Positions 8,786 through 17,773 of a stretch of 64,000 bases of DNA are shown here, one piece after another (position 1 is the first letter of the stretch; the number at the start of each line of letters is the position of its first letter). The stretch covers positions 2,227,501-2,291,500 of the forward strand of contig NZ_CP030104.1 in NCBI RefSeq assembly GCF_003269425.1, given 5' to 3'. The notes beneath the pieces are model-generated. The model searched no databases, was not told the DNA's origin, and worked only from the letters and a program-made list of their open reading frames with translations. The translations under genes were made by a program, and so were the position numbers. The stretch is from Flagellimonas maritima (GTDB taxonomy: Bacteria; Bacteroidota; Bacteroidia; Flavobacteriales; Flavobacteriaceae).

Positions 8786-9458
8786 GATTTTTTAGACCTT
8801 TTTTTGAGTCCAATATGATTTCGCTCCTTGTAATTTTTAGAAACCCCTTATTCTTGAAGTGGGTCAATAAATTGATCACATATTCTTGTGAAGTACCCAG
8901 GACCGAAGCCATATCTTCCCGCTTGATCCGTATCAATAGCTTGCCGTTGGGCTCTTGTCCAAATTTTTCCGCCAAGTACAATATCAGTTTGGCCAAGCGT
9001 TGTTTTATACTTTTGTGTGCACAATAAATTGTTCTGGTAGAATCATGCGTATCAACATCATCTACAAAGGCACTCAATAGATCGTTACAGAAATCGGGGT
9101 TTGTTTTTAGATTTTTTTGTATTTCTTTTTTGTCCAAGCAGCACAGTACCGAGTCTACTAGGGCCGTAGCGGAAACTTTGGCACACCTGTTGGAAACCAA
9201 CGAACGTTTGCCCATTATATCTCCTTTTCCCAGAAAACGTGTAATGTGTTCCCGTCCCAGATTATCAAAAGTACTGAATTTACAAGCTCCCTCTTTTATA
9301 CAGTATACCTTGTTCAAAGGTTGATTTTCCTCAAAGATAACAGTACCCTTTGGTACAAAAAGCGATTCGGAAGTGTGTACTAATCTATTCAGTGATTTTT
9401 TGGAAAGAGACCTAAAATCATGTAGCTGTCGCACCTTTATGTTACTACACTTTTCCAT
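8778..9458 (-). CDS. CRP/FNR-family regulator, second paralogue with altered recognition helix
   Basis: From the ATG at 9458 the protein has 226 residues and aligns without obvious gaps to its downstream neighbour (KCSNIKVRQLHDFRSLSKK against RCENCIVRQFNSLRAMSKE). An upstream Met at 9482 would add eight residues with no counterpart in the paralogue, so the inner start is preferred. It keeps one N-terminal Cys, has Cys-Cys where FNR Cys122 aligns, and has a C-terminal winged helix. The recognition helix GTSQEYVINLLTHF keeps Glu192 but has Asn196 in place of the Arg of FNR-type proteins, so its DNA specificity may differ. It is divergent from ccoI and 75 bp from the next regulator. Confidence 0.9.
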   Translation of the reverse strand: MEKCSNIKVRQLHDFRSLSKKSLNRLVHTSESLFVPKGTVIFEENQPLNKVYCIKEGACKFSTFDNLGREHITRFLGKGDIMGKRSLVSNRCAKVSATALVDSVLCCLDKKEIQKNLKTNPDFCNDLLSAFVDDVDTHDSTRTIYCAHKSIKQRLAKLILYLAEKFGQEPNGKLLIRIKREDMASVLGTSQEYVINLLTHFKNKGFLKITRSEIILDSKKGLKNLI

Positions 9459-9493
9459 AGTGCAAAGGTAGTGGCGAGGCATTCCTTAAAAGC

Positions 9494-9536
9494 TGATATT
9501 TATCATGTTTTTTGCGTTTGTCGTAGTCCATCTTTG
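9494..9536 (+). promoter_or_regulatory. CRP/FNR-type class II promoter of ccoI
   Basis: The dyad TGATATTTATCA (9494-9505), followed by TGTTTTTT, is exactly 23 nt from CATCTTTG (9529-9536), a one-mismatch -7 element. The predicted start is near 9541. The site lies between the divergent regulator and ccoI and could also influence the regulator. Confidence 0.75.
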
Positions 9537-9548
9537 TATCAGGTATAA

Positions 9549-11939
9549 ATGCAAATGTGTATGGTTGCTTCAAAATGTTATCATTGTGGCGATGATTGCA
9601 ATCGGACAAAAATTCTTTTTGACGAAAAGGAGTTTTGTTGCAACGGCTGCAAAACTGTCTATGAGATATTTACATCCAACGGGCTTTCCAACTTCTACGA
9701 TATAGAGGCCAGGGCGGGCAGCGCTCCCAACGAAATCCGACAGAAATATGATTTCCTTGATAATGATGACATCATAGAAAAACTGGTTGAATTCAATGAG
9801 GAGAAAGTACAGGTTGTGAGTTTGAGCATACCGACCATCCATTGCAGTTCTTGCATTTGGGTTTTGGAAAATCTCAATCGTTTGCACAAATCGATTACAA
9901 ATTCGCAGGTGGATTTTCCCAAAAAAACCATTCGGGTAACTTATGGAACTGAAGGTTTTTCCCTGAAGGCGTTGGTTCTTTTATTGGGCAGTATAGGCTA
10001 TGAACCCTATATCTCATTGGAAGAGTATGATAGAAAGGATGGAAAAGAGAACCGTTCACTGATTTACAAGCTTGGTGTTGCAGGTTTTGCGTTTGGCAAT
10101 GTAATGTTGTTTTCCTTTCCTGAGTATTTTGAAGTTGAAGAGTTCTGGTTGGAACAATATAAGCAGGTCTTCCGTTGGTTAATGTTTGCCTTTTCGTTAC
10201 CTATCGTATTTTATGCGGCTCAGGATTATTTTATTTCAGCTTATAAAGGCCTGCGCTCAAAAATGTTGAATATAGATGTGCCAATAGCGTTGGGAATCTT
10301 GACCTTGTTTATAAGAAGCACCGTGGATATTGTCTTTGATTTGGGGTCAGGATTTTTTGATAGTCTAACCGGATTGGTCTTTTTCCTTTTACTGGGAAAA
10401 TATTTTCAGCAGAAAACCTATTCTTTTTTGTCTTTTGAACGGGATTACAAATCCTATTTTCCAATTGCGGTAACCAGACTGAATAGCGACAGGAATGAAG
10501 AAAACGTACAAATCTATGCTATAAATGTAGGTGATAGGATTTTAATCCGGAGTAACGAGATTATTCCATTTGATTGTATTCTGATAAAAGGTACCGCAGA
10601 AATAGATTATAGTTTTGTTACGGGAGAATCGCAAGCTGTATTTAAGCAATCGGGCGAGAAGCTTTTTGCAGGTGGAAAACAGCTTTCCGGGGTTTTGGAA
10701 GTTGAGGTGCTAAAATCGGTTTCGCAAAGTTACTTAACACAGCTGTGGGGCAATTCGGTTTTTGGCAAGGATAAGGTAACCGCTTTTCAAACACTTACGG
10801 ATAGTATTGGAAAACGTTTTACCATTGGCGTTTTGAGTATTGCTATTTTGGCCACCGCTTTTTGGCTTTTCCATTTGCCAAGTATGGCCCTGAACGTTTT
10901 TACGGCCGTGCTGATCATTGCTTGCCCCTGCGCAATAGCCTTGGCGGCTCCATTTACTTTGGGCAACATGTTGCGCATATTTGGCAAACACAAATTCTAT
11001 CTAAAGAACACCAATGTTATCGAGAGATTATCGAAAATAGATACGGCTATATTTGATAAGACAGGAACAATTACAACTACAGAAAAAGAAACCATCTTGT
11101 ATGAAGGTGTAGCGCTTACGGATTCAGAAAAAATATTGCTCAAGACTACGCTACGTGCTTCCAACCATCCATTGAGCAGATCGCTTTATGAAATTCTAAA
11201 ATCCAACGCCATTATGACTTTGGACGAGTTTCAGGAACATACGGGAAAAGGTATAGAAGGCAGATCGAACGAGCATTCCATTAAAGTGGGTTCCGCAAGC
11301 TATGTGGGTGGGAACAATTCAAATTCTGTTATAAATACAGCTGTTTATGTGAGTTCTGATGAGGATTATAAGGGACGTTTTATATTTAAGAACAACTACA
11401 GAAACGGTTTGGGGGGACTCTTCAAGAGCTTGGGCAAAGATTTTGGATTGGGGATTCTTTCCGGAGATAATGATGGGGAACAGCAACAACTTAAAAAAAT
11501 ACTTCCTAAAAATACAAGTTTGCTTTTCAATCAAAGACCAGAGGATAAACTGGAATACATAAGCGGATTGCAAAAGCACAAAAATGTTTTGATGGTTGGC
11601 GATGGCCTCAATGATGCAGGAGCCTTGGCGCAAAGTGACGTTGGCATCTCGGTTTCTGAAAACATCAATGTTTTTTCACCGGCCTGTGATGCCATTCTTG
11701 ATGCTTCACAATTGACCAAGCTTCCAGCGTTCATCAAAATGTCCAAAAAGTCCATGCAGGTTATAAAATTGAGCTTCCTTTTTTCATTGTGCTATAACAT
11801 AGTTGGACTTTATTTTGCGGTAACTGGTCAGTTGCAACCGGTCATAGCAGCGATATTGATGCCCTTGAGCTCTATTAGCATAGTTGTGTTCACTACGGTT
11901 TGTACCAATGTGTTGGGAAGAAAATTAAAAATTAAATAA
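9549..11939 (+). CDS. ccoI: Heavy-metal P-type ATPase, cbb3 oxidase assembly (CcoI/FixI type)
   Basis: A 796-residue copper-type P1B ATPase that supplies copper for cbb3 oxidase maturation. The N-terminus has the Cys-rich CYHCGDDC and FCCNGCK metal-binding region and an HMA domain with CSSC (99-102). It has the actuator TGES (358-361), the transmembrane CPC ion site (459-461), the phosphorylation motif DKTGT (503), an HP-type SNHP motif (about 537-540) and the hinge GDGLND (about 684). The in-frame Met at 9561 (MVASKCYHC) would leave a leader of about 20 nt from the predicted promoter and may be the true start. The gene directly precedes ccoS and carries its own class II CRP/FNR-type promoter. 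Confidence 0.95.
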   Translation: MQMCMVASKCYHCGDDCNRTKILFDEKEFCCNGCKTVYEIFTSNGLSNFYDIEARAGSAPNEIRQKYDFLDNDDIIEKLVEFNEEKVQVVSLSIPTIHCSSCIWVLENLNRLHKSITNSQVDFPKKTIRVTYGTEGFSLKALVLLLGSIGYEPYISLEEYDRKDGKENRSLIYKLGVAGFAFGNVMLFSFPEYFEVEEFWLEQYKQVFRWLMFAFSLPIVFYAAQDYFISAYKGLRSKMLNIDVPIALGILTLFIRSTVDIVFDLGSGFFDSLTGLVFFLLLGKYFQQKTYSFLSFERDYKSYFPIAVTRLNSDRNEENVQIYAINVGDRILIRSNEIIPFDCILIKGTAEIDYSFVTGESQAVFKQSGEKLFAGGKQLSGVLEVEVLKSVSQSYLTQLWGNSVFGKDKVTAFQTLTDSIGKRFTIGVLSIAILATAFWLFHLPSMALNVFTAVLIIACPCAIALAAPFTLGNMLRIFGKHKFYLKNTNVIERLSKIDTAIFDKTGTITTTEKETILYEGVALTDSEKILLKTTLRASNHPLSRSLYEILKSNAIMTLDEFQEHTGKGIEGRSNEHSIKVGSASYVGGNNSNSVINTAVYVSSDEDYKGRFIFKNNYRNGLGGLFKSLGKDFGLGILSGDNDGEQQQLKKILPKNTSLLFNQRPEDKLEYISGLQKHKNVLMVGDGLNDAGALAQSDVGISVSENINVFSPACDAILDASQLTKLPAFIKMSKKSMQVIKLSFLFSLCYNIVGLYFAVTGQLQPVIAAILMPLSSISIVVFTTVCTNVLGRKLKIK

Positions 11940-11942
11940 AGC

Positions 11943-11985
11943 TGATAAATGTCATTTTTTCAAAAAAAAGGTAAAAGTAGTTTTA
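11943..11985 (+). promoter_or_regulatory. CRP/FNR-type class II promoter of the ccoS-NO-Q-P operon
   Basis: The dyad TGATAAATGTCA (11943-11954), followed by TTTTTT, is exactly 23 nt from TAGTTTTA (11978-11985). The predicted start is near 11990, about 12 nt before the ccoS ATG. It gives the oxidase operon a promoter separate from ccoI. Confidence 0.77.
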
Positions 11986-12001
11986 CGCTCAATTAGTAGG
12001 T

Positions 12002-12193
12002 ATGAGTGTTATTTATGTGTTATTGGCCATAAGTGTTTCCGTGGCATCGGTTTTTTTTATAGCCTTTGTCCTCTCTGTGAGGAACGGCCAGTACGATGAT
12101 TCATATACACCTTCGGTAAGAATGCTTTTTGAAGATGAACTTTTACCGGATTCAGAAAAAAGTGATGTGAAAACAAAAAATCAAACCAAATAA
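12002..12193 (+). CDS. ccoS: Cytochrome cbb3 oxidase maturation protein CcoS
   Basis: A 63-residue protein with one N-terminal membrane helix (VIYVLLAISVSVASVFFIAFV) and a short acidic cytoplasmic tail with FEDELLPDSE. Size, topology and position between ccoI and ccoNO fit CcoS, a factor needed for cofactor insertion into the cbb3 oxidase. It starts the oxidase operon, 17 bp before ccoNO. Confidence 0.88.
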   Translation: MSVIYVLLAISVSVASVFFIAFVLSVRNGQYDDSYTPSVRMLFEDELLPDSEKSDVKTKNQTK

Positions 12194-12210
12194 GGAACAA
12201 ACCGATCACT

Positions 12211-14415
12211 ATGGAAATACAACAATTTCGCTACGATAATAAAATCGTACAAAAGTTTTTATACGCTACCATGTTGTGGGGCGTTGTTGGAATGCTGGTA
12301 GGCCTTTTACTGGCTTTCATGTTTTTGTTCCCAAATATTACGGACGGTATCTCATGGTTGAGCTTTGGACGTTTACGTCCATTGCATACAAATGCCGTGA
12401 TTTTTGCCTTTGTGGGGAACGCCATATTTGCAGGTGTATATTACTCTACACAACGCTTGCTAAAGGCTAGGATGTTCAACGATTTTCTAAGTAATTTCAA
12501 TTTTTGGGGATGGCAGTTAATCATTGTTGCGGCGGCCATAACATTGCCTTTGGGATACACAACATCAAAAGAATATGCAGAATTGGAATGGCCTATAGAT
12601 ATAGCCATTGCTATAGTTTGGGTCGTTTTTGGATGGAACTTGATCGGTACCATCCTTAAAAGAAGACAACGTCATCTATATGTTGCAATATGGTTCTATT
12701 TGGCCACATTTGTTACCGTTGCCGTATTACATATTTTCAATAGTTTGGAATTGCCAGTAGCTGCGTTGAAAAGTTATTCCGTATACGCAGGAGTACAGGA
12801 TGCTTTGGTACAATGGTGGTACGGACATAATGCCGTGGCTTTCTTTTTGACTACACCATTTTTGGGATTGATGTACTATTTTGTCCCAAAGGCGGCCAAT
12901 AGACCAATATACTCTTACCGTCTTTCCATTGTTCATTTTTGGTCGTTGATATTCATCTATATCTGGGCAGGGCCTCACCATTTATTGTACTCTTCTCTTC
13001 CAGATTGGGCTCAAAATCTTGGTGTTGTTTTCTCGATTATGCTAATTGCCCCGTCTTGGGGAGGTATGATCAATGGTCTGTTGACCCTACGTGGAGTATG
13101 GGACAAAGTAAGAACAGATGCCACATTAAAATTTATGGTGGTCGCCATTACGGGATATGGTATGGCCACCTTTGAAGGACCCATGTTGTCCCTTAAAAAC
13201 GTAAATGCCATAGCCCACTTTAGTGATTGGATCATTGCCCACGTACATGTTGGGGCATTGGCTTGGAACGGGTTCCTCACATTTGGCATGATTTATTGGT
13301 TGGTCCCTAAAATGTTCAAGACAACACTTTACTCCAAAGGGCTTGCCAATGTACACTTTTGGATAGGAACGTTGGGAATTATACTATATGCGCTCCCCAT
13401 GTACGTTGCAGGATTCACGCAAGCGTTAATGTGGAAAGAGTTCAATCCGGATGGAACATTGGTCTACGGTAACTTTTTGGAAACGGTGACCCAAATTATC
13501 CCAATGTATTGGATGCGCGCTATTGGCGGTACGATGTTCCTGGTAGGAATGTTGATAATGGTCTACAATGTAATTGCAACCATCAGAAAAGGAAGCTCTG
13601 TGGAAGATGAGCTTGCCGAAGCAGCAGCATTGACAAGGGTGTCAAAAAAACGAGTTGCTGGAGAAACTTTCCACAATTGGTTGGAACGTAGACCTGTACA
13701 GCTTACGATTTTGGCAACCGTAGCTATATTGATAGGTGGAATCATTCAGATTGTTCCTACTATTCTGGTAAAATCAAATATTCCAACAATTACAAGTGTA
13801 AAGCCATATACACCTTTGGAATTGGAAGGACGTGATCTCTATATCCGTGAAGGTTGTGTGGGGTGTCACTCCCAAATGATAAGACCATTTAGAAGTGAGG
13901 TAGAACGCTATGGGGAATATGCCAAAGCAGGAGAATTTGTATATGACCATCCTTTCCTTTGGGGAAGTAAAAGAACGGGTCCGGATTTATTGCGGGTAGG
14001 TGGAAAATATTCTGATAACTGGCATCTAAATCACATGTACGACCCACAAAGTACTTCATCGGGCTCCATCATGCCAGCATACCAATGGTTGGTCACCAGT
14101 GAACATGATAGAAGCGCGGTAAAAAATAAAATGGAAGCTATGGTCAAGCTGGGCGTTCCCTATACCGAAGAAGACATTGCCAATGCAGGGCAATCCATGG
14201 CAGAACAATCCATACAAATTGAGAAGAACCTTTATACAGACCCTGAATTTGCCAGAACCTATGAGGCGGATAAAAAATATGCACAGGAAAATGGGGAGGA
14301 TTTTGTTCAGATGCGCGATAGGGAAATAGTTTCGCTGATTGCCTATTTACAGCGATTGGGTACTGATATAAAAATTAAGGGAGACGATGGATTGTTGTCA
14401 GATAATAAAGAATAG
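12211..14415 (+). CDS. ccoNO: Cytochrome c oxidase cbb3-type, fused subunits I and II (CcoN-CcoO)
   Basis: A 734-residue fusion. Residues 1 to about 490 form the multi-span CcoN core: heme-ligand region LRPLHTNAVIF (His59), the WWYGHNAVAFF segment and the GPHHLLYSSLPDW region that carry heme and CuB ligands. After a linker and one more membrane helix, residues about 520-734 are CcoO, with one heme-c motif CVGCH (549-553) and the following SQMIRPF. It is the catalytic subunit of a high-affinity terminal oxidase that reduces oxygen and pumps protons in the inner membrane. The N-O fusion is common in Bacteroidota. It is transcribed with ccoS, ccoQ and ccoP. Confidence 0.96.
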   Translation: MEIQQFRYDNKIVQKFLYATMLWGVVGMLVGLLLAFMFLFPNITDGISWLSFGRLRPLHTNAVIFAFVGNAIFAGVYYSTQRLLKARMFNDFLSNFNFWGWQLIIVAAAITLPLGYTTSKEYAELEWPIDIAIAIVWVVFGWNLIGTILKRRQRHLYVAIWFYLATFVTVAVLHIFNSLELPVAALKSYSVYAGVQDALVQWWYGHNAVAFFLTTPFLGLMYYFVPKAANRPIYSYRLSIVHFWSLIFIYIWAGPHHLLYSSLPDWAQNLGVVFSIMLIAPSWGGMINGLLTLRGVWDKVRTDATLKFMVVAITGYGMATFEGPMLSLKNVNAIAHFSDWIIAHVHVGALAWNGFLTFGMIYWLVPKMFKTTLYSKGLANVHFWIGTLGIILYALPMYVAGFTQALMWKEFNPDGTLVYGNFLETVTQIIPMYWMRAIGGTMFLVGMLIMVYNVIATIRKGSSVEDELAEAAALTRVSKKRVAGETFHNWLERRPVQLTILATVAILIGGIIQIVPTILVKSNIPTITSVKPYTPLELEGRDLYIREGCVGCHSQMIRPFRSEVERYGEYAKAGEFVYDHPFLWGSKRTGPDLLRVGGKYSDNWHLNHMYDPQSTSSGSIMPAYQWLVTSEHDRSAVKNKMEAMVKLGVPYTEEDIANAGQSMAEQSIQIEKNLYTDPEFARTYEADKKYAQENGEDFVQMRDREIVSLIAYLQRLGTDIKIKGDDGLLSDNKE

Positions 14416-14570
14416 ATAAGAATCAAGATAAAAGAACCAAGAAAAGAGATGATTTTTATAGTCAAAAGCCTTGAATATTAATATCTGAAATCAAATAAAA
14501 AACAGAAAAAGTAACGTCTTTGTTCTCATATCTGATTTCTAAGAGCGAAGCGGTCTAAAATCTAATTACG

Positions 14571-14756
14571 ATGTTGAAATTTGTAAAAAACCATATGGAA
14601 AGTATTGAAGGGATTGCAAGTTATCCCATGATATCCCTGTTGATTTTCTTCGTGTTCTTTGTTTTGCTGTTTTGGTGGGTCTTTACGGCTACAAAAGCAC
14701 ACATAAAAGAGATGGAGGAACTCCCGTTAGATAACGATTACCATAACCAAAAATAG
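14571..14756 (+). CDS. ccoQ: cbb3 oxidase small subunit CcoQ-like
   Basis: A 61-residue protein with a single membrane helix (MISLLIFFVFFVLLFWWVF) and a short charged tail KAHIKEMEELPLDND. Its size and place between ccoNO and ccoP identify it as the CcoQ-type stabilising subunit. The 155 bp between ccoNO and this gene show no other gene and no clear terminator. It ends 4 bp before the ccoP ATG. Confidence 0.85.
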   Translation: MLKFVKNHMESIEGIASYPMISLLIFFVFFVLLFWWVFTATKAHIKEMEELPLDNDYHNQK

Positions 14757-14760
14757 CATT

Positions 14761-15720
14761 ATGAGTACTAAAACGCCTTGGTGGATACGCATTCCGTTTC
14801 TATTCTTTGTAATCTTCGGATTAATGGAATACTTTATAGATTCCGGTGAGAAACCCGCAATTATCGAATATCCGATAACACAGTTTTTTATGCTCATGGT
14901 CTTGATGATCTTGATTGCGATAGAACTGATTCTGAATTCTATAGAGAACGTAATGTTTCAAACGCTTTCTCCTGAAGCAAAGGAGCGCTATTTGGCGGTA
15001 AAAAACAAGAAAAGGGAATGGACCTGGCTCAACAATATCTACAAGCGTCTAACAAAGACAAAAGCTATAGAAAAAGAGGGAGAAATCATCATGGACCATA
15101 ATTATGATGGCATTCGCGAGCTTGATAATGTATTGCCGCCATGGTGGGTATATATGTTCTATGCCACAATTATTTTTGGTGTGGTTTATTTGGTTCGTTT
15201 TCACGTTGCAGGCGACTATGACCAAGAATTGGAGTACGAACAAGAAGTTGCAGCCGCAAAGATTGCAATAGAGGAATACAAAAAAACAGCAAAGGACTTG
15301 GTAGATGTCAATACTGTTGAATTTCTTGCCGATGCTTCAGATTTAAGTGCCGGAGAAAAAATCTTTATAAACAATTGTGTTGCATGCCACATGGCCGACG
15401 GTGGTGGTGGAATAGGACCAAACCTAACGGACGAATATTGGATTTTGGGAGGCGGCATCAAAAATGTGTTCAATACTATATCGGAAGGCGGTCGTGATGG
15501 AAAAGGAATGGTAGCGTGGAAACAAAGTCTTAAACCTGTTGAAATGGCCCAAGTGTCCAGTTATATATTGACCTTGGGCGGAACAACTCCTGCAAATCCA
15601 AAAGCGCCGGAAGGTGAAATTTGGGTAGACCCGGATGCTCCTGCCGAAGCAGAAGAAAAAATAGAAGAGGTAACACCTGTTGAGCAAGTTGTGGACTCTA
15701 CGGATATTGCTATGAATTAA
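14761..15720 (+). CDS. ccoP: cbb3 oxidase subunit III (CcoP), single visible heme-c site
   Basis: A 319-residue protein with two N-terminal membrane helices, a cytoplasmic linker, a third helix (PPWWVYMFYATIIFGVVYLV) and a periplasmic cytochrome c domain with CVACH (206-210) and a probable Met ligand in GKGMVAW. Proteobacterial CcoP has two heme-c sites; only one CxxCH is present here, as often in Bacteroidota. The C-terminal tail is rich in Pro, Glu and Ala. It donates electrons to the fused ccoNO subunit. The gene is 68 bp before ccoG. Confidence 0.94.
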   Translation: MSTKTPWWIRIPFLFFVIFGLMEYFIDSGEKPAIIEYPITQFFMLMVLMILIAIELILNSIENVMFQTLSPEAKERYLAVKNKKREWTWLNNIYKRLTKTKAIEKEGEIIMDHNYDGIRELDNVLPPWWVYMFYATIIFGVVYLVRFHVAGDYDQELEYEQEVAAAKIAIEEYKKTAKDLVDVNTVEFLADASDLSAGEKIFINNCVACHMADGGGGIGPNLTDEYWILGGGIKNVFNTISEGGRDGKGMVAWKQSLKPVEMAQVSSYILTLGGTTPANPKAPEGEIWVDPDAPAEAEEKIEEVTPVEQVVDSTDIAMN

Positions 15721-15788
15721 GAAATAATTCCATCTTTTTTATTAGATGGAGAAAGGTGTTTGAAGGAGGAGTTGAAAATTAAACTGCA

Positions 15789-17198
15789 ATGGAAGAGAAT
15801 TTTAGGGATTCCATAGGTACAATATCAGAAGAAGGCAAGCGGGCATGGGTATACCCTAAGAAACCTAAAGGACGGTTTTTTGAGTACAGGAAATATGTGA
15901 GCTATGTGCTTTTACTCTTTTTGGTTGCTTCGCCATTTATCAAAATAAAGGGCAACCAGTTTTTAATGTTCAACATACTGGAAAGGCGTTTCAATATTTT
16001 TGGATTTCCGTTTTGGCCCCAAGATTTCCATTTGGTCGTAATTTCAATGCTTGCCGGTGTTATATTTATTGCCCTTTTTACAGTGGCGTATGGCCGTATA
16101 TTCTGTGGTTGGGTATGTCCACAGACCATTTTTATGGAAATGGTATTCCGTAGGGTCGAATATTGGATAGATGGTGACCGTGGTGCACAGATGCGGTTGG
16201 ATAGGTCTCCATGGAATGGGAAAAAGATACGCAAACGAGTTTTAAAATGGACCATCTTTTTCATTATCTCTTTCTTGATAGCAAATGTTTTTTTAGCATA
16301 CTTGATCGGTAGCGATAAACTGATTCGATACGTATTCGATGGTCCTTCCGCACACATGGGAACCATTATTCCGTTGCTGATTTTTACGGCAGTATTTTAT
16401 TTTGTTTTTGCATGGTTTCGCGAGCAGGTCTGTATCATTGCTTGTCCATATGGAAGATTACAGGGCGTGCTTTTGGATAATAAATCGATAGTGGTCGCAT
16501 ATGACCACAAACGCGGAGAAGCAGAGAATGGCCGCAAAAAATTCAGGAAGAATGAAGATAGGGATGCACTTGGCCATGGAGACTGTATCGATTGTTTTCA
16601 ATGTGTCAATGTTTGCCCTACGGGGATTGATATTCGTAATGGTACCCAATTGGAATGTGTGAACTGTACGGCATGTATCGATGAATGTGACCATATTATG
16701 GAAAGCATCCAAAAACCCAAAGGGTTGATTCGTTATGCCAGTGAGGATGAAATTAACAAAAAATCCAAATTTAAGTTCACTGCTCGCATGAAGGGATACA
16801 CTGCTGTTTTGACCATATTGATAGGGATACTAATAGGCATGCTTTTCCTTAGGAGCGAGTTGGAAGCAAACATATTTAGGTTGCCCGGGCAACTCTACGA
16901 GAGAAAGGAAAACAATATCATCAGCAATGTCTATACCTATAAATTGATGAACAAGACCACCAAGGATATTGAAGATATCAGTTTTAGATTATTGTCGCAT
17001 AAAGGTGAAATAAAAATGGTTTCACAGGATAATTTTCAAATATCCGCCGAAGAACCTGCGGAAGGGACTTTATTTATAGAAATCAATAATTCTGAATTAA
17101 CGGGGGATAAGGATAAGTTGGAAATTGGAATCTACAGTGGAGAAAAACTTGTAGAAACCACAGCGACACAATTTTTGGCTCCAAGGAGTTATCATTGA
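15789..17198 (+). CDS. ccoG: cbb3 oxidase accessory protein CcoG (4Fe-4S membrane protein)
   Basis: A 469-residue membrane protein. N-terminal helices carry CGWVCPQT and CIIACPYGR, and the central domain has two ferredoxin-type clusters (CIDCFQCVNVCPTG and CVNCTACIDECDH). A final helix leads to a C-terminal periplasmic beta domain. CcoG/RdxA proteins are proposed to reduce copper during cbb3 assembly. It follows ccoP by 68 bp and is probably in the same operon. Confidence 0.95.
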   Translation: MEENFRDSIGTISEEGKRAWVYPKKPKGRFFEYRKYVSYVLLLFLVASPFIKIKGNQFLMFNILERRFNIFGFPFWPQDFHLVVISMLAGVIFIALFTVAYGRIFCGWVCPQTIFMEMVFRRVEYWIDGDRGAQMRLDRSPWNGKKIRKRVLKWTIFFIISFLIANVFLAYLIGSDKLIRYVFDGPSAHMGTIIPLLIFTAVFYFVFAWFREQVCIIACPYGRLQGVLLDNKSIVVAYDHKRGEAENGRKKFRKNEDRDALGHGDCIDCFQCVNVCPTGIDIRNGTQLECVNCTACIDECDHIMESIQKPKGLIRYASEDEINKKSKFKFTARMKGYTAVLTILIGILIGMLFLRSELEANIFRLPGQLYERKENNIISNVYTYKLMNKTTKDIEDISFRLLSHKGEIKMVSQDNFQISAEEPAEGTLFIEINNSELTGDKDKLEIGIYSGEKLVETTATQFLAPRSYH

Positions 17199-17322
17199 CA
17201 GCTATAAGTTTTTTAATTAAAACCTATGACTTATTTATGAATGTGAAGTTGGTATAAAAGTAAGATTTGTGGTCAGTAAAAAAATTATCATGATCATTAT
17301 GCTTAAAGCTTAAAATTAAGAT

Positions 17323-17769
17323 ATGAAAATAAATTGGGGAACAAGTATAGTATTGGCCTTTGTAGCTTTCATTGCATTTATACTCTATTTCGTGGTACGA
17401 ATGAGTACTGACGATAGAGCAAACCATGATTTGGTCACCGATGATTATTACAAGCAAGAACTAGCGTATCAGAATGAAATCAATGCATCTAAATCCGCTA
17501 CGGATATGAATGCAACACTTGAGGTTATAAAATCTGAAGAAGGTTTATCCATTTTTTTTCCCAAACAATTTGATTATAAAGAAATTACGGGAACGGTGTC
17601 CCTTTACAGACCGTCTAACAAGCATTTGGATGTTGACTTTTCCATAAGTCTGTCCAAAACACATTTGCTCATACCTGACAATAGCTTGCTGGACGGTCGC
17701 TGGGACATTAAAATTAAATGGAAATATCAAGGAAAGACCTTTTTACATAAAGAAAAATTAGTTTACTGA
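17323..17769 (+). CDS. ccoH: FixH/CcoH family protein, cbb3 assembly
   Basis: A 148-residue protein with one N-terminal membrane helix (GTSIVLAFVAFIAFILYFVVR) and a periplasmic FixH-like domain containing the typical DLVTDDYYKQELAYQ segment and a C-terminal beta-sandwich. It supports cbb3 oxidase assembly together with CcoG and CcoI. It lies 124 bp after ccoG, with an AT-rich gap and no recognised regulatory dyad, and 4 bp before the TauE/SafE-like gene. Confidence 0.92.
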   Translation: MKINWGTSIVLAFVAFIAFILYFVVRMSTDDRANHDLVTDDYYKQELAYQNEINASKSATDMNATLEVIKSEEGLSIFFPKQFDYKEITGTVSLYRPSNKHLDVDFSISLSKTHLLIPDNSLLDGRWDIKIKWKYQGKTFLHKEKLVY

Positions 17770-17773
17770 GCGT

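Noticed and set aside
10734..10993. Reverse-strand frames within ccoI
   Set aside because: They are shadows of a strongly conserved P-type ATPase gene.
14416..14570. 155-bp gap between ccoNO and ccoQ as a small RNA or extra promoter
   Set aside because: It is AT-rich with no stable hairpin, no dyad and no open frame of note.
17288..17296. TCATGATCA palindrome before ccoH
   Set aside because: The half-sites are too close; the TGA-N6-TCA spacing is not met and no -7 element follows.
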